Source: Candidatus Kaiserbacteria bacterium | GTDB lineage: Bacteria; Patescibacteriota; Minisyncoccia; Phycocordibacterales; UBA2100 | Assembly: GCA_027082835.1 (NCBI GenBank) | Contig: JALWTP010000001.1 | Location: 1-32,422 of the forward strand | Direction: 5' to 3' | DNA: 32,422 nucleotides | Shown: positions 1 to 8,402 of the stretch, piece after piece | How positions within the stretch are numbered: position 1 is the stretch's first letter | Layout: every line of letters starts with the position of its first letter | Notes under the pieces: generated by a model | What the model was told of the DNA's origin: nothing | Databases searched by the model: none | What the model saw: only the letters and a program-made list of their open reading frames with translations | Translations under genes and position numbers: made by a program

Positions 1-149
1 CACTCTTTGCATTCAAGTACGATTGCATATACTTCAGATTTGCGAATGGGAACCTTTACGATACTTCCCTTTGAAAAGGTTTCGGACGAGAAATAGGTGA
101 GTGCGTCTTTTGATCGTTTTTGAATAGGGGAAACAGTTACTAAATACAT
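1..149 (-). CDS. priA: Primosomal protein N' (PriA), N-terminal fragment running off the window edge
   Basis: Reverse-strand translation from CAT at 147-149: MYLVTVSPIQKRSKDALTYFSSETFSKGSIVKVPIRKSEVYAIVLECKE, resembling the PriA 3'-DNA-binding domain N-terminus. Not in the ORF track because it is open at the edge. Confidence 0.6.
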   Translation of the reverse strand, partial: MYLVTVSPIQKRSKDALTYFSSETFSKGSIVKVPIRKSEVYAIVLECKE

Positions 150-205
150 ACGAGTAGTATATAGCTTGAATAGAAATACCGCTATGTATTAACACTCACT
201 AGGAT

Positions 206-961
206 TTAATATGAAAGTGTAAAGAATTTGTCGCCGTCTTGTATGAAAAGAAGTCGTTTTGTATCTGGCGATGGTGTCGCTTTAGGCGAAGTGCCTTTAT
301 AGAGCGGGAAGAAGTTTTCAACGGAATCGCCTTGTATATCTATTACCGCCACGGTGTCTTGGGCCGATATGATAATTGCCGTATCGGTATCATTGTACCA
401 GTTTATGGAGCGTATTGGTGTTTTTGCAGTAAAGACTTTCTTTTGTGTATCTTTATATTGTTCGTATATAGTCACTCCTTCCACCCATATTTTTTTATCA
501 TTTTTAATAAGTGGTGTTGAGCGGGTCGGCTCACGGTAGTTATTTATTAAATGGCTCGCTGTCTGTATACGCTCAGCGTCTTTTTCTTTGTTGAGTTCAA
601 CTACCTTTGGTGTTCGTGTCACTTGTGTAGGGTGAAATGTTATACGCTCTCCCTTGGATGGAGTAGTCGTTATAATCCATGGCCACACATCAGCGCGCGA
701 TACGATGATGGAGTGTTTTTTTGGAGTAAGGCCGTCTATTTTTGCAACTCCCGACTTATGAATACTGCTAATGCGTCTCTTGTCTACATAGATACTGCTG
801 TTTGGGAGTGAATTGGTTATAGAAATGGTTGCGCCACGCACTATGGAGAATCCTGAAACGACAAATCCAAATTGTGACAGAAGTCCATAGCACAAGACGG
901 CGAGAGATATAGCTCCCGCGCCATACAAAACATATAGTTTTGTGCGCACTCTTTTTTTCAT
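206..961 (-). CDS. Membrane-anchored PEGA-domain-like protein (ORF can be extended to 1054)
   Basis: N-terminal TM segment followed by 'GATISITNSLPNSSIYVDKRRISSIHKSGVAKIDGLTPKKHSIIVSR', PEGA-like. ATG at 961 (MKKRVRTKLYVLYG) gives the usual single-TM layout; the upstream extension to 1054 overlaps a probable terminator. Confidence 0.5.
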   Translation of the reverse strand: MKKRVRTKLYVLYGAGAISLAVLCYGLLSQFGFVVSGFSIVRGATISITNSLPNSSIYVDKRRISSIHKSGVAKIDGLTPKKHSIIVSRADVWPWIITTTPSKGERITFHPTQVTRTPKVVELNKEKDAERIQTASHLINNYREPTRSTPLIKNDKKIWVEGVTIYEQYKDTQKKVFTAKTPIRSINWYNDTDTAIIISAQDTVAVIDIQGDSVENFFPLYKGTSPKATPSPDTKRLLFIQDGDKFFTLSY

Positions 962-996
962 ATAGATATTAAAGCAATTTACAGCGCATAATGCAA

Positions 997-1026
997 AGGA
1001 AATGCCGGCAATAGATGCCGGCATTA
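997..1026 (-). terminator. Rho-independent terminator for the 1051-1296 gene
   Basis: Perfect 10-bp stem AATGCCGGCA (1001-1010) / TGCCGGCATT (1016-1025), followed on the minus strand by TTTCCTTT. Confidence 0.5.
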
Positions 1027-1050
1027 TTATATTGAGCAAGTGGATTGAAA

Positions 1051-1296
1051 TCACTTGAAGGAATATTGATTTCGTGGAATCGTGACCTTAAATTCGCGGT
1101 CTTCGTCGCCGAATATGCACTTTATGGCACCGTTTTCGGCTGGCCACCAATCGATCATTCTGCAGCAAGATCCGTTTCGGATTCCACCAAGAATTCGATG
1201 AGCCCTTCTCTCAACAAGGCGATTGAATTCCGGGGTCAATTTAGGTTTCACTTTTCCGCCTGGTAGCGGAGCGTCAAGTGCTTTCTTTTTTGTCAT
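1051..1296 (-). CDS. Small hypothetical protein (81 aa)
   Basis: ATG at 1296 preceded by AGGAG (caggagattgtaATG); MTKKKALDAPLPGGKVKPKLTPEFNRLVERRAHRILGG...NQYSFK. The upstream extension to 1356 is unlikely. Confidence 0.5.
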   Translation of the reverse strand: MTKKKALDAPLPGGKVKPKLTPEFNRLVERRAHRILGGIRNGSCCRMIDWWPAENGAIKCIFGDEDREFKVTIPRNQYSFK

Positions 1297-1457
1297 TACA
1301 ATCTCCTGTTTTGATTTGCCGAGGTACATAATTGCATATTGAAACAGGTCGTGCAACTGAGCGTCTCAACACAGTGGATTGACACGCTCCGATTGCAGGT
1401 GTATATCTGAAATTTTACAAGCCAAAGAGGAAAGATTCAGGTACAATGCAAAGCACT

Positions 1458-2483
1458 ATGTTTAAGTTTAACTTCACTATGAAGCCGAAATTGGGGATTG
1501 ACCTCGGTACCACCTATACACTGGTGTATGTTCCCAATAAAGGGGTGGTGTTGCGAGAGCCATCTGTGGTGGCAGTATCGGAACAAGACAATAAAATACT
1601 TGCCGTTGGCGATGAAGCAAAAGAGATGATAGGACGAACTCCTGATGATATTGTCGCCTACAGACCAATGAAAGACGGCGTGATAGCGGACTATCGCGTA
1701 ACCGAGGCGATGCTTCGCTACTATATGCGCAAGGCAATGAGCTGGCAAACCATCTTTCGTCCTGATGTTATTATTTCGGTCCCTGCAGGGGTAACCTCTG
1801 CAGAGAGGCGCGCGGTGGTGGAAGCTGCTATTAAAGCGGGAGCAAAAACGGCACAGGTAGTGAAAGAGCCCATACTCGCGGCAATCGGAGCGGGTATTCC
1901 CATTCATGAAGCCCATGGTCATATGATAGTAGACATCGGCGGCGGAACGATAGATGTTGCCGTGATAGCACTCGGCGGTATCGTAGCTTCCACTTCGGTC
2001 AAATGTGCGGGAAATAGAATGGACGAAGCAATAATTGCGCATATGAAAAAGACATTTAATCTTGCGATTGGCGATACAATGGCAGAGGCGATCAAGGTCA
2101 CTATTGGCTCGGCAATTCCGCTTGAAGAAGAGTTGGTAATGACGGTAAAAGGACGCGACTATCTCACCGGACTACCAAAGTCAGTTGAGCTTTCAACAAA
2201 TGAAATAGTAAAAGCACTCGGAAGAGAGTTGCGTGAGATAATTAAAGCAATTCGCGATGTACTGCAAGAAACACCACCGGAACTTGCATCAGACATTATT
2301 GACAATGGTATAATTATGACCGGCGGTTCAAGTCAGCTGCGCAATTTTCCCGAGTTGGTATATCGGCGCACCGGTGTACGCGCACAACTTGCAGACGATG
2401 CGCTCTTTAGTGTGGTAAAAGGAACGGGTATAGCGCTGGAGCATCTGAATGTATACAAAAAAGCCATTATCGCCAAGCGATAG
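1458..2483 (+). CDS. mreB: MreB/Mbl-like actin-family protein (first paralog)
   Basis: 'LGIDLGTTYTLVYVPNKGVVLREPSVVAV', 'VDIGGGTIDVAVIALGG', 'IIMTGGSSQLRNFPELV'. TACAAT at 1442-1447 favours ATG 1458; ATG 1479 and the track start 1446 are alternatives. Confidence 0.9.
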   Translation: MFKFNFTMKPKLGIDLGTTYTLVYVPNKGVVLREPSVVAVSEQDNKILAVGDEAKEMIGRTPDDIVAYRPMKDGVIADYRVTEAMLRYYMRKAMSWQTIFRPDVIISVPAGVTSAERRAVVEAAIKAGAKTAQVVKEPILAAIGAGIPIHEAHGHMIVDIGGGTIDVAVIALGGIVASTSVKCAGNRMDEAIIAHMKKTFNLAIGDTMAEAIKVTIGSAIPLEEELVMTVKGRDYLTGLPKSVELSTNEIVKALGRELREIIKAIRDVLQETPPELASDIIDNGIIMTGGSSQLRNFPELVYRRTGVRAQLADDALFSVVKGTGIALEHLNVYKKAIIAKR

Positions 2484-2485
2484 TT

Positions 2486-3118
2486 ATGATTCTCAAAGAA
2501 ATTGAAAACAAAGATCTCTTTCACACCTATATATGTGAAAGTTCCGATTCAGATATAGTACGCAATATAACAGCGGCGCTAAAAAAAGCATATCCGGAAG
2601 CAGAATTATATGCACGCGAGTTTGATTTGTTTGGTGTTGACGATAGTCGAGAGCTTTTTGAGCGGGCGAGTGTGAAGTCTGCAAACGGGCAATGCTTTGT
2701 ATATAAGATACACAAGATTACATCAGAGGCACAAAACGCACTGCTTAAACTACTTGAAGAACCCGCTCCTCATACACATTTCTTTTTCTGTTTTCCATAC
2801 ATTGGGTCACTGATGCCGACGGTGCTGTCGCGTGCGCGCGTGATAAAGGCAGATGGTACAGGAGGCGATGCGACAGAGAGTGTATTGAACCTTTCCAAGA
2901 AAGAGTTGATAGAAAAAATAGGGGAACTGGCTGATGAAAAGGATATAAATGGTGCAAACGATTTACTGAAGAATATAGAGCGCGAGGCATACGCAAAAGC
3001 ACTACACAAAACACATACTGATTTATTTATTCATATCGCAAATGTACGAAGAGCACTGCAAGGTAGCGGCACTTCTATAAAGATGCTTCTTGAGAGTGTG
3101 GTGCTACTGCTTCCGTAG
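2486..3118 (+). CDS. holB: DNA polymerase III delta'-like subunit (short form)
   Basis: 'VYKIHKITSEAQNALLKLLEEPAPHTHFFFCFPYIGSLMPTVLSRARVI' is the delta'/clamp-loader signature. No Walker A motif; 210 aa. Confidence 0.75.
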   Translation: MILKEIENKDLFHTYICESSDSDIVRNITAALKKAYPEAELYAREFDLFGVDDSRELFERASVKSANGQCFVYKIHKITSEAQNALLKLLEEPAPHTHFFFCFPYIGSLMPTVLSRARVIKADGTGGDATESVLNLSKKELIEKIGELADEKDINGANDLLKNIEREAYAKALHKTHTDLFIHIANVRRALQGSGTSIKMLLESVVLLLP

Positions 3119-3149
3119 AGAACAAAATAGAATATGTTATACTACAGTT

Positions 3150-3698
3150 ATGTTTGATTTTTCAGAATTACAACTAAAACTTTCAGAAGTCCGAGAGTGG
3201 CTTGTCAAAGAGTATAAAGGCGTGCGCACAGGACGAGCGACACCTTCGTTCTTGGATTCCATTCAAGTTGAAAGCTATGGATCTCGTGTGCCGCTTAATC
3301 AGGTTGCAAATGTAGGAGTGGAAGATGCCAGGACACTTAAAATATCTCCTTGGGATGCTTCTACACTTAAAGATATAGAAAAGGCAATTACCAATGCCGA
3401 TCTTGGAGTAGGTGTACTTAACGATGGAGCGGGTATTCGCATTTCATTTCCCGAGCTTACCTCAGAGAGACGAGAGTCATTGATTAAAATTGCAAAAGAC
3501 AAGCTTGAGTCTGCACGACAAAGTGTGCGTGGAGCACGCGAAGACGCGTGGAACAAAATCCAAGAAGCAGAAAAGGCGGGAGAGATAAGCGAAGATGAAA
3601 AATTTAAGGCAAAGGATGACTTGCAGAAAAAAATAGACGAAGAGAATACGGCACTTGAAGAAATGTTTGCCAAAAAACAGGAGGAGATTAATAACTAA
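3150..3698 (+). CDS. frr: Ribosome recycling factor
   Basis: 'VREWLVKEYKGVRTGRATPSFLDSIQVESYGSRVPLNQVANV...ISPWD...GVLNDGAGIRISFPELTSERRESL'. Start MFDFSELQ at 3150, 6 nt after TATACT. Confidence 0.95.
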   Translation: MFDFSELQLKLSEVREWLVKEYKGVRTGRATPSFLDSIQVESYGSRVPLNQVANVGVEDARTLKISPWDASTLKDIEKAITNADLGVGVLNDGAGIRISFPELTSERRESLIKIAKDKLESARQSVRGAREDAWNKIQEAEKAGEISEDEKFKAKDDLQKKIDEENTALEEMFAKKQEEINN

Positions 3699-3780
3699 CC
3701 AATTTTCTGTAATAGATATCCCCCATAAATATATAGTATCGGGGCGGAAAAGATGTGGGTAGGATATACTACACTGTGAT

Positions 3781-4899
3781 ATGGAAGTTTTTACATTTAT
3801 TGCGATATTGGTAGTGCTCATTGTAGTCCATGAATTGGGGCATTTTTTAACAGCAAAACTTTTTGGTATTAAAGTTGACGAGTTTGGGATTGGGTACCCG
3901 CCACGGGCTGCTATTTTTGGAAAGATTGGTGACACGCTCTACACATTGAACTGGCTTCCGTTTGGAGGGTTTGTGCGGATATATGGGGAAGACGATACTA
4001 TTGAATATAATGAAGAAACGGCAAAAGTGGCATTTTCGCAAAAACCACGAATAGTGCAGGCATGTGTTTTGTCTGCCGGTGTTGTCTTTAATGTTATTTT
4101 TGCATGGATGTTGTTTACTGCAGTATTGCTGCTTGGTGCACCGTCTACTGTTGACGAAGCTAAAGTAATAGACGGTAGTGCTTCAGCACGATTGGTGCTT
4201 ACGGCAGTATTGCCTCAGTCGCCTGCGCAAGAGGTAGGGCTGACTTCGGGAGATGAGATAGTAAACATTACCAGCAAAGGACATAGCGTGGGACATTTGG
4301 TACCCAGTGAGGTCTCCGCATTTATTCAAGACAATGTTAGTAGAGATATTGTAATATCATACAAACGCGAAGGTGACGACACCATCTTTAAAACGATCCC
4401 ATTTTCTGCGGCACACGGAGTGCTGAAGAGTAGTCCGGGTACGCCGGCTATCGGAATAAGTATGGCACTTATTGGCGACTCTCGTCTTTCCTTTGGAGAA
4501 GCGGCAGTGCGCGCCGGAAAACAAACGGTACACACAGCATACGCAGTGGTGGTTGGCCTTAAAGGGTTTTTCACCACGGTAGTCTTGGGCACTGCCGATT
4601 GGAGTCAGATTGCGGGACCTGTTGGATTAGTGAGTTTGGTGGGAGATGCTACTTCTGTTGGATTTGTATATTTACTGTACTTCATTGCGTTTATATCGGT
4701 CAATCTTGCTGTTATAAACTTGATACCGCTTCCTGCACTTGATGGTGGGCGTTTAGCAATACTTGGTATTGAAGCCGTTATCCGCAGACCGCTTCGAAAT
4801 AGAGTTATGTCTTGGATCAATGTCATTGGGTTTGGCGGACTGATACTGCTGATGATAATTGTTACCTATCACGATATCATCAATCTTTTGATGCGATAA
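3781..4899 (+). CDS. rseP: RseP-like M50 site-2 zinc metalloprotease with PDZ domain
   Basis: HELGH active-site motif near the N-terminus, PDZ-like 'SPAQEVGLTSGDEIVNI', and 'NLIPLPALDGGRLAILGIEAVIRR'. Confidence 0.9.
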   Translation: MEVFTFIAILVVLIVVHELGHFLTAKLFGIKVDEFGIGYPPRAAIFGKIGDTLYTLNWLPFGGFVRIYGEDDTIEYNEETAKVAFSQKPRIVQACVLSAGVVFNVIFAWMLFTAVLLLGAPSTVDEAKVIDGSASARLVLTAVLPQSPAQEVGLTSGDEIVNITSKGHSVGHLVPSEVSAFIQDNVSRDIVISYKREGDDTIFKTIPFSAAHGVLKSSPGTPAIGISMALIGDSRLSFGEAAVRAGKQTVHTAYAVVVGLKGFFTTVVLGTADWSQIAGPVGLVSLVGDATSVGFVYLLYFIAFISVNLAVINLIPLPALDGGRLAILGIEAVIRRPLRNRVMSWINVIGFGGLILLMIIVTYHDIINLLMR

Positions 4900-4965
4900 T
4901 AATGCAAAATGTAAAGACCTCATAGATTGGAGATTGGTAGTGTTTTCTGGTACTATGCGTACCAT

Positions 4966-6240
4966 ATGAAAACAGCAGTACGACAATCAGATCTATTTAC
5001 TAAAACACGAAAAGAGGCACCAAAGGACGAAGTATCAAAAAATGCAAAACTCCTTATTCGTGCCGGCTACATTCATAAAGAAATGGCGGGAGTTTATGAC
5101 CTTCTACCTCTGGGGTTGCGTACTTTTAATAATATAGTGCGAGTCATTCGTGAAGAGATGGATAGTATCGGCGGGCAGGAGATGAGTATGTCAGCACTGC
5201 AAGATCCTGAAGTGTGGAAGCTCTCCGGCAGATGGGACGATGAGCAAGTGGATGTGTGGTTTAAAACACATCTTCACAGTGGAGAGAAGTATCACGGTGG
5301 ATCGCAATTGGGTATTGCCAACACACACGAAGAGCCAATAACAAAACTTTTGAAAGGGCACATTTCTTCGTATAAAGATTTGCCAAAATATGTATATCAA
5401 TTTCAGACTAAGTTTCGTAACGAGGTGCGTGCAAAAAGCGGCATAATGCGAACACGGGAGTTTGTAATGAAAGATTTATATTCTTTCAACACAGACGAAG
5501 TGGGATTTCGTGAGTTTTATGAAAAGTGTGCTGATGCGTATGTGCGCATTTTCAAGCGATTGGGCATAGGAGATAAAACATACCGCACCTTTGCAAGTGG
5601 AGGATCTTTTTCTCAGTTTAGTGATGAGTTCCAAACGGTGTCAGAGTCCGGTGAAGATCTTATTTATATTAACGAAAAAGAAGGAAGAGCGCTCAATAAA
5701 GAAGTGAATACCGAAGAAGTGATAAAAGATCTTGGTTGGGACGGAGTTGAGTTGAAAGAGCAAAAGGCAATAGAGGTGGGAAACATCTTTCCTTTGGGTA
5801 CAAAGTTCTCAGAGGCAATTGGATTGCAATATAAGAACGAGGAAGGGAAGCCGGTATACCCTATTATGGGATCATATGGTATCGGTCCTGCTCGTGCTAT
5901 GGGGACTGTTGCCGAAATACTCTCAGATGAAAGAGGGTTGGTATGGCCAGAGGAGATAGCACCGTTTAAGTATCATATGATTTCACTTGATAACGGAAAC
6001 GAAGAAGTAAAAAATGAGGCGGAGCGACTTTTTGAAGAGATGACCGAAAGAGGGATGAGGGGTTTGTAGGACGATAGGGCACTGCGCGCCGGCAAGAAAT
6101 TTGCCGATGCTGATCTTATCGGTATTCCAAAGCAAATAATCATAAGCGAAAAAACGCTGGCTTCGGGCGAGTATGAGATTATAAATAGAGCAACGGGAGT
6201 GTCTACTTTGGTGCACGAACAGGACTTACTTAACGAATAG
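4966..6240 (+). CDS. proS: Prolyl-tRNA synthetase interrupted by an in-frame TAG at 6067-6069
   Basis: 'MKTAVRQSDLFTKTRKEAPKDEVSKNAKLLIRAGYIHKEMAGVYDLLPLGLR', class II motifs, and after the TAG 'DDRALRAGKKFADADLIGIPKQIIISEKTLASGEYEIINRATGVSTLVHEQDLLNE*', the C-terminal anticodon-binding domain in the same frame. Confidence 0.85.
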
Positions 6241-6244
6241 GTAT

Positions 6245-7327
6245 ATGGAAGTAGTGCGCAGATGGATACAAATAATACGAACTAAGATATCAGGTCTTTT
6301 CTCGGATGATATTGGCATTGATCTTGGTACGGCAAACACGCTCGTGTATGTGCACGGGAAAGGGATTGTGATAAACGAGCCGTCAATGGTGGCGATAAAC
6401 CAAAAAACAGGGCAAGTGGTTGCAATAGGTAATGATGCGAAAAATATGCTCGGACGTACTCCAGCGCATGTGGTAGCGGTCCAACCGCTGATAGATGGGG
6501 TGATATCAGACTTTGAAGTGGCAGAAGAAATGCTCGGATATTTGATACGCAAGGCACAGGACGGAAAACCAAAATTCTTTGGACCGCGTGTGGTTATTGG
6601 CGTACCGTCAGGTATAACATCGGTGCAGGTGCGTTCGGTACAAGACGCGGCGCGCAACGCGGGAGCTCGTGAGGTATTTATTGTAGAGGAGCCGATGGCG
6701 GCAGCGATAGGTATTCGTCTTCCGGTAAACAATCCGTCAGGTTCTATGATTATTGATATTGGTGGCGGTACTACTGATATTGGGGTTATTTCACTGGGTG
6801 GATTGGTGAATGCAAAAAATGTAAATATAGCGGGAGATAAATTGAATGATGATATTATCAATTATGTGCGTGGCGAGTTTAAAATACTTATAGGAACTCG
6901 CACTGCCGAGGCGATAAAAATAGCAACAGCGTCCGTATTTGAAAACGAAAATCCATTTGAAGAAACGATACGGGGACGCGACTTAGTTTCAGGACTTCCT
7001 CGCGAGGTGGTGATTACTGATGCAGATGTACGCGAAGCTATTGGAAGTTCCATAGACCAACTCGTAGACGCCGCCAAAGAGGTGCTGGAAACAGCTCCAC
7101 CTGAAGTGATATCCGACATAATGCAAAAAGGTATCTATCTTGCCGGAGGAGGAGCACTTATACGCGGGCTCCCTATGCTGTTGAGTGAAAATCTTGGGAT
7201 ACAAGTACATGTTCCTGATGATCCGCTTACGGCAGTGGTGCGCGGAACAGGAATGATATTAGAAGATTTACAAAAATATGAAGAAACACTTATCACACAG
7301 AGTCACGAACTTTCGCCGACTGAATAA
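6245..7327 (+). CDS. mreB: Rod-shape-determining protein MreB (second paralog)
   Basis: 'DIGIDLGTANTLVYVHGKGIVINEPSMVAIN', 'MIIDIGGGTTDIGVISLGG', 'KGIYLAGGGALIRGLPMLL'; followed by mreC, mreD and mrdA. Confidence 0.95.
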   Translation: MEVVRRWIQIIRTKISGLFSDDIGIDLGTANTLVYVHGKGIVINEPSMVAINQKTGQVVAIGNDAKNMLGRTPAHVVAVQPLIDGVISDFEVAEEMLGYLIRKAQDGKPKFFGPRVVIGVPSGITSVQVRSVQDAARNAGAREVFIVEEPMAAAIGIRLPVNNPSGSMIIDIGGGTTDIGVISLGGLVNAKNVNIAGDKLNDDIINYVRGEFKILIGTRTAEAIKIATASVFENENPFEETIRGRDLVSGLPREVVITDADVREAIGSSIDQLVDAAKEVLETAPPEVISDIMQKGIYLAGGGALIRGLPMLLSENLGIQVHVPDDPLTAVVRGTGMILEDLQKYEETLITQSHELSPTE

Positions 7328-8114
7328 TTCTGTCAGTTTTTCAATGCGTAGGCGTATTTTTACCGTTGCGGTAGCACTATTTTTGATAATGCTTTTGTTA
7401 AACTTTATAACAGGAGGAGCAGTATCTGCGTTTTTGCGTCCATCTGAAAAAATAATTTTCGGTACACACTCTTTTATACAAAAAATAACAAATCCAATAT
7501 ACATAACTTTTGTCAGTAAGAAGAAGCTACAAAAAGAAAATGAACAATTGAAAAACAAACTTATCTCATATGAACTCTACGCACTTAATAACAAAATACT
7601 TAAAGATGAAAATGACACATTGAGAGCATTTCTTGGTGGAGAGACTCTTACTCAGAAAGTGCAAAAAAGGCACTTAGAAAATGTATTAACAACATCTGGA
7701 ATAATGCATTATGGCGTTGTACCAATTACTTTTTCCGGATCGTATAATTCTCATATAGGTTCGTTAGTATTTTGGGGCAATGACGCTCTTATTGGCACAG
7801 TACAAAATGTATATAAACATACTCAAGATGTTTTGCTGTTTTCCGCATCTGGTGCTAAAACAAATGTATTATTGCGCACAGGCAAAAGAGATATACCAAT
7901 GGAGGTACAAGGAATCGGAGCGGGTAATATGGTGGGGAAGCTGCCGCGTGATATTGTGGTAAAAAAGGGAGATTCTGTTATTTATAAATCTGCACCGGAG
8001 GTGGTGCTTGGAATAGTTGGAAGTGTAGAAGCAAAGCCGTCTGACGCACTGCAGACAATACGCATATATGTTCCCATTAAAATAAATAGTATAAAGCAGG
8101 TGTTGGTAGAGTAA
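7278..8114 (+). CDS. mreC: Rod-shape-determining protein MreC
   Basis: N-terminal TM, coiled coil (KKKLQKENEQLKNKLISYE), beta-rich C-terminus, directly after mreB. Start 7278 overlaps mreB by 50 nt; ATG 7344 is an alternative. Confidence 0.8.
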   Translation: MKKHLSHRVTNFRRLNNSVSFSMRRRIFTVAVALFLIMLLLNFITGGAVSAFLRPSEKIIFGTHSFIQKITNPIYITFVSKKKLQKENEQLKNKLISYELYALNNKILKDENDTLRAFLGGETLTQKVQKRHLENVLTTSGIMHYGVVPITFSGSYNSHIGSLVFWGNDALIGTVQNVYKHTQDVLLFSASGAKTNVLLRTGKRDIPMEVQGIGAGNMVGKLPRDIVVKKGDSVIYKSAPEVVLGIVGSVEAKPSDALQTIRIYVPIKINSIKQVLVE

Positions 8115-8115
8115 T

Positions 8116-8367
8116 ATGAAGTATTTACGCATATTTTTATTTGGTATATTCGCGGCAAGTATAGTATATAGCGCACCCATTGTATTTCTTACTGTTGGAA
8201 TTATATTGCTCATACAGAAGTTTTCTTACGCCGTGATTCTTATCGGGTTTGTATACGATATGATTTTTAATCACACCGCAGGAGGATACCCACTTTTCTA
8301 TACCTCTATGTTTGCGGTTGTTGCCATGGTGTCGTTTTATATAAAGAAAAGAATTTTTTGGTATTAA
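8116..8367 (+). CDS. mreD: Small multi-TM protein in the MreD position
   Basis: 83-aa hydrophobic protein between mreC and the PBP2 gene; assignment rests on position and topology. Confidence 0.5.
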   Translation: MKYLRIFLFGIFAASIVYSAPIVFLTVGIILLIQKFSYAVILIGFVYDMIFNHTAGGYPLFYTSMFAVVAMVSFYIKKRIFWY

Positions 8368-8402
8368 TTTGCAACCTGACGCTATTAGTTTAATCTGTAT
8401 AG

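Noticed and set aside
1352-1397. Inverted repeat TGCAA-GAGCGT...ACGCTC-TTGCA between the 1296 gene and the mreB paralog
   Set aside because: Short arms, a long loop and no T-tract; could be an operator, but this is too weak to claim.
1437-2042. Long antisense ORFs (e.g. 1437-2042, 6226-6861, 19599-20276, 28699-29397)
   Set aside because: Fully opposite well-supported genes with low-complexity composition; shadow ORFs produced by the codon bias of the true strand.
6067-6069. Genome-wide amber recoding, or UGA=Gly code as in Gracilibacteria/SR1
   Set aside because: TAG ends several intact genes here (mreB paralog, holB, mrdA, greA, dnaX) and TGA ends murF, the 24964 gene and the 1051 gene, so the standard stops appear to be in use.
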